DNA of 64,000 bases, from assembly GCF_902825325.1 (NCBI RefSeq), contig NZ_CADEAR010000001.1, positions 124,001 to 188,000 of the forward strand. The letters run 5' to 3'. Under the pieces are notes generated by a model, which had not been told where the DNA came from, searched no databases, and was given only the letters and a program-made list of their open reading frames with translations. The stretch is from Brucella tritici. Lineage in GTDB: Bacteria > Pseudomonadota > Alphaproteobacteria > Rhizobiales > Rhizobiaceae. Position numbers and translations under genes: made by a program. Below are positions 8,157-16,400 of the stretch, one piece after another (positions within the stretch are counted from its first letter, which is position 1; each line of letters begins with the position of its first letter).

Positions 8157-8920
8157 AGAGCAACCTGATCAGCGACACCGAATTGCAGGCCTATGTCGAT
8201 GGCTTTTTAAGCGAAGAACGCCGCCAGGCAGTGGAGAAGGAGCTATTATCCAATCCATCTGTGCGGTCCGAACTTGATATCTGGCAAAGGCAGAACGAGA
8301 CGTTGCGGGCATTATATGCTCCAGTCTTGGAGGAGCCGCTGCCCACGCGACTTCTCCCCGACAAAGTCAGCAAACGGGTTCTTGAGGCGCGACGAAGATG
8401 GCGGCGCATGGCCGCAGCGGCGGTGTTTCTGGTGGCACTGGGCGGGCTCGGCGGTTGGTTCGGTCGCGATTTTCCGGGCAGCGCGCCGACACCTTCATGG
8501 CCACTCGCAAGTGAGGCTATGGCAGCTCACAACCTTTACGCCAGCGAAATCGTGCATCCTGTGGAAGTGAAAGCCGAGCAGGAGCAACATCTTTCTGCAT
8601 GGCTCTCCAAGCGGCTGGATCGCCCCCTTAATATTCCCGACTTGCGGACGGAAGGACTTTCCCTCGTTGGCGGGCGTCTATTGCCTGCCCAAGGCGGACC
8701 TGCGGCGCAACTGATGTATGAGGATCGGGAGGGCAAGCGCGTCACTTTGTTCATCGTGCCCTCGGACAATATGAAGGAGACGTCCTTGCGTTATCTGTCT
8801 CAGGATAATCTGGAAGCGCTTGTATGGACCGACAATGCCATCAGTTGTGCGCTTGTCGGCGACCTGCCGCGTGCGCGGCTCCAGGAAATTGCATTGAGTG
8901 CTTATAAACAGTTCGAGTGA
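8153..8920 (+). CDS. Membrane anti-sigma factor
   Basis: A 255-residue protein with a cytoplasmic N-terminal domain (about 1-80), one membrane helix at about 86-103 and a periplasmic domain of about 150 residues. The N-terminal ISDTELQAYVDGFLSEERRQ is typical of anti-sigma domains, but the HxxxCxxC zinc motif of ZAS-type proteins is missing, so redox sensing through zinc-thiols is unlikely. The membrane position suggests that it releases the sigma factor on an envelope signal, perhaps by proteolysis. Translational overlap with the sigma gene ties the two levels together. Confidence 0.85.
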   Translation: MKSNLISDTELQAYVDGFLSEERRQAVEKELLSNPSVRSELDIWQRQNETLRALYAPVLEEPLPTRLLPDKVSKRVLEARRRWRRMAAAAVFLVALGGLGGWFGRDFPGSAPTPSWPLASEAMAAHNLYASEIVHPVEVKAEQEQHLSAWLSKRLDRPLNIPDLRTEGLSLVGGRLLPAQGGPAAQLMYEDREGKRVTLFIVPSDNMKETSLRYLSQDNLEALVWTDNAISCALVGDLPRARLQEIALSAYKQFE

Positions 8921-8951
8921 AACAGACTTGAGGTCTTTCGGAAAGATCGTG

Positions 8952-9560
8952 ATGTGGCGCAATACTGAAACCACATACGGATTTGTGGCGCAGCTCCTGC
9001 ATTGGCTGATCGCCTGTCTGTTTATTGTCCAGATCGGTCTCGGTTTTCTGACACAGGCAACGGGTTCCGATCCGGCACTCCAGTTCACACTCTATCAGTG
9101 GCACAAGTCACTCGGCTTCGCGATTTTCGGTTTGGCACTCATCCGGGTGTTCTGGTTTGTAACGAGCATTCACCCGACGCCCTACAATAACACGAACTGG
9201 CTGGAGGTAATGCTTGCGGGAGGCGCTCATCGAATGCTTCTGGCGATGACTATCCTTGTTCCAATCACAGGATGGGCGGTCGTTTCCTCGTCGCCTCTCG
9301 ACATACCGAGCTACGTCTTCGACCTGTTCGTCATGCCGAATTTGCCATTGACCGTTTCAGACGCCGACGAAGCGTTCTGGTCGTGGCTGCACGCCACACT
9401 TGTTTATGGCACCATCGCTATTATCATGTTGCATGTTATCGCAGCACTTTATCATCATCTCATCCGGCGCGATGGAACCCTGCGAAGAATGGTGAGTTTT
9501 CCATCGCGTTCATCTAAAATTGGCGCAACATCCCAATCGCATCGGAACAAGCCTTCATAA
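8952..9560 (+). CDS. Cytochrome b561 family membrane protein
   Basis: A 202-residue four-helix di-heme cytochrome. Candidate heme-ligand histidines are H17, H51, H147 and H161, in the expected helices. Such proteins pass electrons from quinol across the inner membrane, in some cases quenching superoxide. I chose the ATG at 8952, where the family N-terminus begins (MWRNTETTYGFVAQLLHW); an earlier start at 8898 would lie inside the anti-sigma gene. It closes the operon that starts with YceI, which points to an envelope redox function under control of the ECF factor. Confidence 0.87.
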   Translation: MWRNTETTYGFVAQLLHWLIACLFIVQIGLGFLTQATGSDPALQFTLYQWHKSLGFAIFGLALIRVFWFVTSIHPTPYNNTNWLEVMLAGGAHRMLLAMTILVPITGWAVVSSSPLDIPSYVFDLFVMPNLPLTVSDADEAFWSWLHATLVYGTIAIIMLHVIAALYHHLIRRDGTLRRMVSFPSRSSKIGATSQSHRNKPS

Positions 9561-9689
9561 AAAAATTGAGAATGATGAACTGTCAGTCCACCAAGAGGCG
9601 AGGGCGGTTTCTTGTCACGGTTCATCGGTTTTCTGTGTCCAGATGCCATCCGCTGGGTGGCCAGCTTTCAGTCAGGCGGGCAGGCGGCT

Positions 9690-10175
9690 CTACTTTGGAT
9701 GGGGATGTATCGGATCAACCCAATAAACTTCCTCAGGATCTTCAACCGGATCGACATCCGTAATGTTCACGACAACGGCTTCGTTGTCGGATCGAACCAA
9801 AACGCATTCCAGCACGTTGTCAGGATCGGCATTTATCTCCTGATGGGGAACATAGGGCGGTACGAAGATAAAATCGCCCGGTCCCGCTTCGGCCACATAT
9901 TCCAGATGATCTCCCCATCGCATCCGCGCCTTGCCCCGAAGAACAAAAATGACGCTTTCAAGCGCGCCATGGTGATGGACACCGGTTTTCGCATTGGGTT
10001 CGATTGCTACTGTTCCTGCCCAGATTTTCTGTGCTCCAACGCGCGCGTGATTGATCGCCGCCTGACGGAACATACCCGGCGTTTGCGCGGTATTCGGATC
10101 AAGCTGATCCCCTTTGATCACGCGTACGCCGTCGTGCTTCCATCGATCCGAATGTTCATGATGATCCTCACTCAT
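9690..10175 (-). CDS. Cupin domain protein
   Basis: A 161-residue single-domain cupin. Motif 1 (TGVHHHGALESVIFVLRGKA) and motif 2 (GDFIFVPPYVPHQ) supply three histidines and a glutamate for a metal site. Function within the superfamily is open: dioxygenase, isomerase or sensor. The start at 10175 has GAGGAG seven bases upstream and is preferred over 10199. It lies downstream of the beta-propeller gene on the same strand, with 106 bases between them. The N-terminus is histidine-rich (SEDHHEHSDRWKHDG). Confidence 0.82.
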   Translation of the reverse strand: MSEDHHEHSDRWKHDGVRVIKGDQLDPNTAQTPGMFRQAAINHARVGAQKIWAGTVAIEPNAKTGVHHHGALESVIFVLRGKARMRWGDHLEYVAEAGPGDFIFVPPYVPHQEINADPDNVLECVLVRSDNEAVVVNITDVDPVEDPEEVYWVDPIHPHPK

Positions 10176-10281
10176 GGTTTGCTCCTCGGCGCAGATCAAA
10201 AAGGTTCAGATGTTGAGTATCATGCTCATTCGGTCTCCGTTTTCCGTCAAGAGAGGCCGATTCAATAAAACGGAAAATGAT

Positions 10282-10923
10282 CTAGATACCATGTCGGGGC
10301 CGACGAACGACCCGCACTTTTCCACTGCTTCCGCCGCCGCAGAAAAAACGGTCTCGGCCATCGGATTCAAGTCCAGAAACGCCAGTCCCGGCCGGCATGT
10401 CCAATCGCTCGAGCACGGCGCCTGTTTTCTGATCGATATGGCGAATATCACTGCCGGTGCCTTCCCACGTGCCGTGCCAGAGTTCGCCATCGACCCAGGT
10501 GACACCGGTGACGAACCGGTTGGATTCGATCGTGCGCAACACTTCTCCGGTCTCGGGATTCACCTGATGTATCTTGCGACCGCGATGCTGTCCGACCCAG
10601 AGCGAACCCTCCGCCCAGGCCAAGCCGGAATTCCCGCCATCTCCGGGCGCTGGAATTGTGGAGACAATCTGGCCGGTGCGGGGATCGATCTTGCGGATCA
10701 TGGAATCGCCAATCTGGAACAAGTGCTCGCCATCGAATGCGGTTCCCGCATCGGCGGCGACATCCAGCGAACGCTGGATTTCCCCGCTATCGGGATCAAG
10801 GGCGTTCAGTCTGTTGCCCGTCGCGAACCAGACCTGATTGCCGTCGAAGCTGACCCCGGCCACGTCATCTGCATCGGGGAAGGGGCCATATTCACGGATG
10901 ATTTCGGCGGTTGAGTGTTTCAT
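10282..10923 (-). CDS. Beta-propeller protein (PQQ-like / glutamine cyclotransferase-like repeats)
   Basis: A 213-residue protein made of propeller blades of about 40 residues: GNQVWFATG..LNALDPDSGE, GEHLFQIG..IRKIDPRTGQ, GSLWVGQHRGRKIHQVNPET and GELWHGTWEG..IRHIDQKTGA. No signal peptide is seen, so it appears cytoplasmic, and it is shorter than a full propeller, so it may dimerise or act as a small scaffold. It is nine bases downstream of the TPR/HTH regulator on the same strand, so the two are probably co-transcribed. The family includes YncE-like and glutaminyl-cyclase-like proteins; no catalytic assignment is possible. Confidence 0.72.
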   Translation of the reverse strand: MKHSTAEIIREYGPFPDADDVAGVSFDGNQVWFATGNRLNALDPDSGEIQRSLDVAADAGTAFDGEHLFQIGDSMIRKIDPRTGQIVSTIPAPGDGGNSGLAWAEGSLWVGQHRGRKIHQVNPETGEVLRTIESNRFVTGVTWVDGELWHGTWEGTGSDIRHIDQKTGAVLERLDMPAGTGVSGLESDGRDRFFCGGGSSGKVRVVRRPRHGI

Positions 10924-10932
10924 GTCTTCATC

Positions 10933-12153
10933 CTAGCTGTAAATCCGCGTGGTGGGGAGCAACAAGCTTGTCGGGAATCCGGGTACGCTCGCCGCGATCC
11001 AGCGGCGCGCTCTTCCGCGCCCGAATGCCTCGACCTTACCGTCGCGGGCAAGCTCCTCGAGTGCTCGCTGTACTGTACGCGGGCTGACATTCAACGCCAG
11101 CGCCAATGCGGAACTCGACCAGGCTTCCCCATCGCTGAGCAGCGCGAGGACTCCCGCACCGTCACCTTCTACGTGCGGCGCCAGCACGGCAATATTTCGG
11201 GCGGTTCGAGGTTGCAGGACGAAACCGTCTGCGGTGGCATTCAGTGCTGCCAGCGGTTTGACCGTCTCACGCAGCCGCGCGACTTCAACGCGCAGTCGCG
11301 CCCGATGCGACGCATCGACGTGTCGTGCATTGAAAGCACGTTTGAGGAGCGTTTCGCGCGCTGCATCCTTCGGCCAGGCTTCCGCCAGAGCGCGCATGAG
11401 TTTAAGCAGCACCGGACGAGTGGCGAGCGGAATGATCGTTGCCCCTCCACGCACCACATTGCGGCAGGTGTCCACTATCAGCGTGTCGGTGGCCAGAAGC
11501 CTTTCGACGTCTTCTAGATGAAGCGAACGCTCGGCTTCGTCGGTGACCAAACGGGCTGCCGGCATTCCGAATGCTCGTATCGCCCGGTCGACCTCGGCCG
11601 AGAGTGCTGGAATACGTGCGTCTTCTGCGGCCTGCCTTGCCCGTTCCAGAGCTGCTTTCGCCGGTTTTGTCTTGATGCGACGAATGGCTATGCCAGCGGC
11701 CACCAGTTGGCGCCCTGCCATCGAAGCGCGCGGCAGAGCGCTGTCATCCAACTGACCGAGCAACGTTTCCGCTTCATCAAGGCGGCCGATCAGGAGGAGG
11801 TGCCGGGCTTCGAGATAGCCGGCATGAGCAGCATTGCTGCGGTCACCGAATGCTTCGAGAAGCAGACGGGCTGCGTTGAGTGTTTGCAATGACTGGCCCA
11901 AATCGCGTGAAACAAGGGCGATTTCGGCTTCGGCAACGGCACAACGCGCGCGGGCTACGAGTTCTTTCGGACCGAAGCTACGCGCCGCGCTTCGCAGAAG
12001 CTCTCTGGCGCGCGTGAAGTCGCCGAGTTGTGCCATTGCTATGCCGCGCAATGCCAGCGCTGGCGGGTCATTTCGCAGGGCAACCCTTTTCAGCACAGCG
12101 AGGGGATCGCCAGCTGAGAGAGCGCCTGCAGCGGCGGCGATCAGTGGGTCCAT
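10933..12153 (-). CDS. HTH transcriptional regulator with TPR-like helical repeats
   Basis: A 406-residue protein. The first 200 residues are alanine-rich helical repeats of TPR type (ARELLRSAARSFGPKELVAR, SLQTLNAARLLLEAFG). A winged HTH lies near the C-terminus (about 340-395: GVLALLSDGEAWSSSALALA, then SPRTVQRALEELARDGKVEA). I set the start at MDPLIAAAAGAL (12153); the extra 86 residues available upstream are low-complexity and run into the divergent promoter. It faces the small membrane protein/DUF899 genes and probably controls both directions. Half-sites TAACTC (12173-12178) and GAGTTA (12197-12202) in the gap are weak operator candidates. Confidence 0.75.
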   Translation of the reverse strand: MDPLIAAAAGALSAGDPLAVLKRVALRNDPPALALRGIAMAQLGDFTRARELLRSAARSFGPKELVARARCAVAEAEIALVSRDLGQSLQTLNAARLLLEAFGDRSNAAHAGYLEARHLLLIGRLDEAETLLGQLDDSALPRASMAGRQLVAAGIAIRRIKTKPAKAALERARQAAEDARIPALSAEVDRAIRAFGMPAARLVTDEAERSLHLEDVERLLATDTLIVDTCRNVVRGGATIIPLATRPVLLKLMRALAEAWPKDAARETLLKRAFNARHVDASHRARLRVEVARLRETVKPLAALNATADGFVLQPRTARNIAVLAPHVEGDGAGVLALLSDGEAWSSSALALALNVSPRTVQRALEELARDGKVEAFGRGRARRWIAASVPGFPTSLLLPTTRIYS

Positions 12154-12254
12154 TGAAATCCCGTCACACTTGTAACTCTCACGCACCCCTCCATCCGAGT
12201 TAGCTTCATTGTATCGCAACAGCTGGAAACGGCAATTCGATGGGAGAGGCAGAT

Positions 12255-12530
12255 ATGCCAATGCGCACAGTGACAGAGAAAGCCGGCTCTCCACCCGAGC
12301 CGACGAGCGATGCGTCCAGTTTGATCGGGCTTGCCGCCACGCCGACCTTCGCGCTGATGGCGTGGATTTCTGCTGTCGGTTCACAGGACATGACGATGTG
12401 TTCGGGTGCATCGACTTTCGTTCCCGTCAACGACATGGCCCTGATGTACGCGCTGATGAGCCTCTTCCATCTAACGCCGTGGATGAAGCTTTTTGCCGCC
12501 CGTTTTCAACTCCCCAATACCAAACCATAG
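12255..12530 (+). CDS. Small predicted membrane protein, function unknown
   Basis: A 91-residue protein with two hydrophobic segments (around SLIGLAATPTFALMAWISAV and VNDMALMYALMSLFHLTPWM). GGAGAGG just before the ATG at 12255 favours that start over 12240. It is nine bases upstream of the DUF899 gene and probably co-translated with it. I recognise no domain. The nearby TPR/HTH regulator reads the other way. Confidence 0.65.
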   Translation: MPMRTVTEKAGSPPEPTSDASSLIGLAATPTFALMAWISAVGSQDMTMCSGASTFVPVNDMALMYALMSLFHLTPWMKLFAARFQLPNTKP

Positions 12531-12539
12531 GAGACTCCA

Positions 12540-13250
12540 ATGCAACGCGCTATTGTTTCACACGATGACTGGCTGATTGCCCGTCGAGACTTCCTGAAAG
12601 CGGAGAAGGAGCTGACACATCTTCGCGATAAAGTTGCCCGGCAGCGGCTCGCCTTGCCGTGGGTACGCATCGACAAGGAATATGTCTTCGATGCGCCGGA
12701 GGGCTCACGCACGCTGGCTGATCTCTTCGAAGGCCGGTCGCAACTTCTGGTGCAGCATTTCATGTTCGCGCCGGGATGGAAGGAGGGTTGCCCAAGCTGC
12801 TCCTTCATGGCTGACCACACCGATGGTATGAACAAGCACCTTGCGCATCATGATGTCACCATGATCGCTGTTTCCCGCGCGCCGCTTGCCGACATCGAAC
12901 GTTACCGCCAACGTATGGGCTGGCAGTTCAAATGGGTGTCGTCCTTCGGCACCGACTTCAACTACGATTTCCGAGTGAGCTTCACGCCGGATGAGATCGC
13001 CAGCGGCAAAATCGATTACAATTTCGGCGAATGGGGCGAAGTTGGCGGGGAATGGCCGGGCGTCAGCGCCTTCTACAAGGATGATGCGGGCGAGATCTTC
13101 CGCACCTACTCCACCTATGGACGCGGCGTTGAAGTGATGATGGGTACCTACAATATGCTCGATCTCGCTCCGAAAGGTCGCAACGAGGCCGGGGGAATGG
13201 ACTGGGTGCGCCGTCACGATCGCTATGAGCAATCGTTCCAGACGGCATAA
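12540..13250 (+). CDS. DUF899 family thioredoxin-like protein
   Basis: A 236-residue protein of the DUF899 family, which has a thioredoxin-like fold. The dithiol CPSC at residues 84-87 (FAPGWKEGCPSCSFMADHTD) lies where a peroxiredoxin or thioredoxin active site would be, and the C-terminal part has the family-typical YNMLDLAPKGRNE. RBS GGAGA precedes the ATG. The biochemical role is not established; a redox activity is plausible. A large structured terminator follows the gene. Confidence 0.85.
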   Translation: MQRAIVSHDDWLIARRDFLKAEKELTHLRDKVARQRLALPWVRIDKEYVFDAPEGSRTLADLFEGRSQLLVQHFMFAPGWKEGCPSCSFMADHTDGMNKHLAHHDVTMIAVSRAPLADIERYRQRMGWQFKWVSSFGTDFNYDFRVSFTPDEIASGKIDYNFGEWGEVGGEWPGVSAFYKDDAGEIFRTYSTYGRGVEVMMGTYNMLDLAPKGRNEAGGMDWVRRHDRYEQSFQTA

Positions 13251-13258
13251 CAACCGGT

Positions 13259-13322
13259 CAGCAACGAAAAAACGAGGCTGCAGCCAACCCCGCTGGGGCG
13301 AGCTGCGGCCTTTTCGTTGCTG
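13259..13322 (+). terminator. Large terminator hairpin after DUF899 gene
   Basis: Outer arms CAGCAACGAAAA (13259-13270) and TTTTCGTTGCTG (13311-13322) pair perfectly. Inside them GGCTGCAGC pairs with GCTGCGGCC with one mismatch, and CCCC-GCT-GGGG closes the tip. The TTTT on the descending arm fits intrinsic termination. Confidence 0.7.
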
Positions 13323-13524
13323 TGATACTGAGGTTCGGTTTCATGGTCGGCCCGGTAGTGGCGACAATAGGAAGACCAGTGGATCATAAGGCCCTTGCAG
13401 TACATTGAATCGCCTTCAGGCAACGGGTGAAAACTGCTTTTCCAGGCATGCTGGCGGTGGACGGACCAAGGCGCTACCTTGCGTATTTCAACAGACATGT
13501 ATTGGCGAAAGGATTTCATCAGTC

Positions 13525-14439
13525 ATGAAGCCGACACTTGCAGACTTGGAAGCCTTTGCAACGGTCGCCAACGAGCGCAGCTTTCGCCGAGCTGCCGATC
13601 TTCTTGGCGTATCGCGCTCTGCGCTAAGCCATCGCATGAAGAAACTTGAAGCACAACTTGACATCAGACTGCTGCACCGCACCACGCGCAGCGTTTCTCC
13701 CACGGAAGCTGGTGCACACCTGCTACAGAGGGTTTCCCCAACGCTTCGGGAACTTGACATAGCGCTTGATAGCCTTGCCGATGAGCGTGGCCATCCGAGC
13801 GGCCTTTTGCGCATCAATGCCAGCAAGGGGGCTGCCCGTGTCTTGCTTCGCCATGTCGTGCCGACCTTTTTGACCCGTTATCCAGAAGTGGAACTGGATC
13901 TGGTCAGCGACGGGAAACTGGTCGATATCGTGGAGCAGGGTTTTGATGCAGGTGTCCGGCTGGGAGAAACGGTGCCGCAGGACATGATTGGCGTTCGCAT
14001 CAGCGACGAGCTTCGCTTTCTTGCGGTTGTCGCTCCTGCCTATCTGCGCGATTTCAATCGGCCTCTGGTTCCGGATGATTTGCGCAATCATCGCTGCATC
14101 CGCCAGCGTTTACCGAGCGGCAAACGGTATCGCTGGGAATTTGAGAAGCATGGTCAGGAGATGACGATTGATGCTCCGGGCACGCTGACATTGGACGATA
14201 ATGACCTGATGATCGAGGCGGCTGCCGGGGGACTGGGTATTGCCTACGTGCCGGAGAACCTGGCACATGATTTGTTGGTCGCTGGGGACCTTGTGACGGT
14301 GCTCGAAGACTGGTGCCCTCCGTTCTCGCCGTTGATGCTTTATTATCCCGGTCGCCGGCATGTGCCGTCAGCCCTGCGGGGTTTTATCGATGTCGTGAGA
14401 GCTCCCCATATCAGAGCGCGATTGTCAGCAAATTCGTGA
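13525..14439 (+). CDS. LysR family transcriptional regulator
   Basis: A 304-residue LysR-type regulator. The N-terminal winged HTH (residues 1-65) shows LEAFATVANERSFRRAADLL followed by GVSRSALSHRMKKLEAQL, and the effector-binding domain fills the rest, with a CrgA/DhcR-like C-terminus. I chose the ATG at 13525 because it begins exactly at the HTH; a 40-residue extension is possible but unconserved in type. No divergent partner is adjacent, and the gene downstream (SnoaL-like) is a possible target. Confidence 0.88.
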   Translation: MKPTLADLEAFATVANERSFRRAADLLGVSRSALSHRMKKLEAQLDIRLLHRTTRSVSPTEAGAHLLQRVSPTLRELDIALDSLADERGHPSGLLRINASKGAARVLLRHVVPTFLTRYPEVELDLVSDGKLVDIVEQGFDAGVRLGETVPQDMIGVRISDELRFLAVVAPAYLRDFNRPLVPDDLRNHRCIRQRLPSGKRYRWEFEKHGQEMTIDAPGTLTLDDNDLMIEAAAGGLGIAYVPENLAHDLLVAGDLVTVLEDWCPPFSPLMLYYPGRRHVPSALRGFIDVVRAPHIRARLSANS

Positions 14440-14599
14440 TGAGGAAACCGGGTAATTCTGGTGCTCATACAGGACGCATCGTCCGATTGTTGAAAAGATT
14501 TCACTGGATCATGCATCGATGACTATCTTATCGGGCGGGTCTTTCTTTTTTAGTTTCATCCAGGTGGAGGGCGAAGATTGTCATTGTAAAGGATGAGAT

Positions 14600-15040
14600 A
14601 TGACACTGCGTCGAGATGAATTGATCAAGCGCCTGATCAGAGCTGGCGAACTCGAGGTTTCTGGTGCGGATCAGGCAGAGACGGACACCTATTTCAATAC
14701 AGACGAATTTCGCTTCCATGGCCCCGATGGGTTCGAGACGGACTATGGAGGACTTACTGCATATTTTCAGTCGCTTCGTGCCGCTTTTGACGATCGTTCG
14801 ATCAGGCGCGGGATTATAATCGCCGAGGATAACAATATTGCCTGTCAGACCTGGATCGAAGGGATATTTGTTCGGGATTTCACCATGTCTCCGGCAGGAC
14901 CACTGCCACCCAATGGACAACGCATTGTAATGGACCTGATCAATATATTCCGTTTCGACGGGGAAGGACGATTAACCGAAGAATGGGTTCGGACGGATTA
15001 CCGGAGTTTTCTCCGCCAGCTTGGCGCACCGGGGCAATAA
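14600..15040 (+). CDS. SnoaL/NTF2-like protein
   Basis: A 146-residue protein with the cone-shaped NTF2-like pattern of SnoaL polyketide cyclases and related ester-cyclase-like proteins: long N-terminal helices, then FHGPDGFETDYGGLTAYFQS and a strand-rich C-terminus ending in FRFDGEGRLTEEWVRTDYRS. The family covers many small-molecule isomerases, dehydratases and non-catalytic binding proteins, so no reaction can be assigned. A weak AAGGATGAGAT precedes the ATG. Confidence 0.7.
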   Translation: MTLRRDELIKRLIRAGELEVSGADQAETDTYFNTDEFRFHGPDGFETDYGGLTAYFQSLRAAFDDRSIRRGIIIAEDNNIACQTWIEGIFVRDFTMSPAGPLPPNGQRIVMDLINIFRFDGEGRLTEEWVRTDYRSFLRQLGAPGQ

Positions 15041-15504
15041 CGGGCAGCGGGGCAATTGCAAGGATTGGGCCGCTCACAAGGCCGCCAATTCAACGTCGGA
15101 TTTATATCGGTTAGTTCCATAATACATATTATCTGATTTGATCTGGCGCCAAGGTGGGTTCAAGCCTGAAATGGGCTTTGTAAATGCAGGCTCATTGGGT
15201 TTCCACTACCACATCGCTTCTGCAAATGCCCTGAACGGGCATCAGTCAGCGTCTTGCGCCAGATGTGATGGAGTTGCTGTCCGCGCAGTCCACTCCAGTT
15301 CTCACGGCCCGCAATAAAATTTCGTATAGACTTATTTTTGTCGATAGTTTGAAATGCGCTGTCCGCTTTTCGTTGCATGTTCTTGCCGGGACGTTATACG
15401 AAGGGACTCTATCGCAAATTTTTGCGTCTCACTTTAGACGGACAAGATCTCGCATCCTGTCTGTTCCCCCATTCATGAGGCGCTACCCGAAGAGGAGCGG
15501 ATAT
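15041..15504. other. Long intergenic region with structured palindromic element
   Basis: About 460 bases with no supported gene. The notable part is 15141-15264, a nested set of inverted repeats described separately. After it comes an AT-rich stretch (15310-15350) that could hold the promoter of the following importer. I looked for a TPP-type element, given the transporter family, and did not find its core motifs. Confidence 0.5.
15141..15264. other. Nested inverted-repeat element, possible structured RNA
   Basis: An outer stem ATCTGGCGCCAAG (15141-15153) pairs with CTTGCGCCAGAT (15253-15264) with one bulge. Inside are GTGG/CCAC (15154-15157 with 15203-15206), AGCCTG/CAGGCT (15163-15168 with 15187-15192) and ATGCCC/GGGCAT (15226-15231 with 15237-15242). 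It folds as a small multibranch structure; it could be a leader RNA or a degenerate palindromic repeat. Confidence 0.45.
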
Positions 15505-15558
15505 ATGAGCCGTTATGGCACCGCACATTGTCAGTTCATCGGATGTGCTGAACGATGA
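15505..15558 (+). CDS. Possible 17-residue leader peptide overlapping importer ATPase
   Basis: The ATG at 15505 is preceded by AGAGGAG (15491-15497) and encodes MSRYGTAHCQFIGCAER. Its stop overlaps the ATPase start (ATGA at 15555-15558), so translation of the importer would be coupled to it. The peptide holds two cysteines. No ribosome site as strong lies directly before the ATPase ATG, which supports coupling. Confidence 0.4.
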   Translation: MSRYGTAHCQFIGCAER

Positions 15559-16400
15559 GCGCCGAACCAAGCCGTATTCAACCGGAAGAAGCGCGCAAGA
15601 CTGCAATCGCGCTGAAAGATGTGCAGATTTCATTCAAGCTGGCCGATGGCGGTTGCTTCGATGCTGTTGCCGAAAGCAATCTGGAAGTCGCTGAAAACGA
15701 ATTCGTGGCGATTGTCGGTCCGACGGGCTGTGGAAAGTCTACATTGCTCAATGCCGTTGCCGGGCTTCTGGTGCCAGCCAGTGGTACTGTCGAAATCAGC
15801 GGCCAGCGGCTGCAAGGCCTCAATCGCAAGGCAGGTTATCTCTTCCAGCAGGATGCCCTCATGCCCTGGAAGACAGTGCTGGACAACGTCTCCATCGGAC
15901 TGGAAATCGCTGGCACGCCAAAGGCTCGGGCGCGCGAGCAGGCGCGTGAGTGGCTTGGTCGCGTCGGCCTTGCAAGTTTCGGCGACCGCTATCCACATAT
16001 GCTGTCGGGTGGACAGCGCAAGCGTGTTGGTCTCGCGCAGGTGCTGATCCGCAATCCGAAATATCTGCTGATGGATGAACCCTTCGGCCCGCTCGATGCG
16101 CAAACCCGCGTCATCATGGGTGACCTTTTGCTCGATCTCTGGTCGCAGGACAAGAAGGCCGTCATGTTCGTGACCCACGATCTGGAAGAAGCCATCGCGC
16201 TGGCGGATCGCGTTGTCATCATGTCTGCCGGGCCGCGTGCCCGCATCATGGCGGAATATAAGATTCCCCTCGCCCGTCCGCGCGAGATTTCCGAAATTCG
16301 CCTCGATGACAAGTTTCACGAAATTCATCGTGAAATATGGAGTGCGCTCAAGGAAGAGGTTCTCAAGGGCTATCAGCAGACGAGTGGGGAAAAGAAATGA
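15555..16400 (+). CDS. ABC transporter ATP-binding protein, SsuB/TauB/NrtD type
   Basis: A 281-residue importer ATPase with Walker A GPTGCGKS at about 54-61, signature LSGGQRKRVGLAQVL, Walker [13 protein letters not shown] and the switch histidine in FVTHDLEEA. The subfamily is nitrate/sulfonate/taurine/pyrimidine precursor. It is the first full gene of a three-gene importer and overlaps both the leader ORF before it and the permease after it by four bases. Nothing catabolic is adjacent, so the substrate is open. Confidence 0.9.
   Translation: MSAEPSRIQPEEARKTAIALKDVQISFKLADGGCFDAVAESNLEVAENEFVAIVGPTGCGKSTLLNAVAGLLVPASGTVEISGQRLQGLNRKAGYLFQQDALMPWKTVLDNVSIGLEIAGTPKARAREQAREWLGRVGLASFGDRYPHMLSGGQRKRVGLAQVLIRNPKYLLMDEPFGPLDAQTRVIMGDLLLDLWSQDKKAVMFVTHDLEEAIALADRVVIMSAGPRARIMAEYKIPLARPREISEIRLDDKFHEIHREIWSALKEEVLKGYQQTSGEKK

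Noticed and set aside
9612-10268. Plus-strand frame across the cupin gene
   Set aside because: The minus-strand cupin has a good RBS and both cupin motifs; the opposite frame has neither.
14439-14522. 27-codon frame starting on the LysR stop codon
   Set aside because: No ribosome site, no relation to the next gene, and basic random-like composition.
15041-15554. TPP or other known riboswitch before the ABC importer
   Set aside because: The importer family is often linked to thiamine precursors, so I looked for the thi-box core and did not find it; only the unassigned multi-stem element remains.
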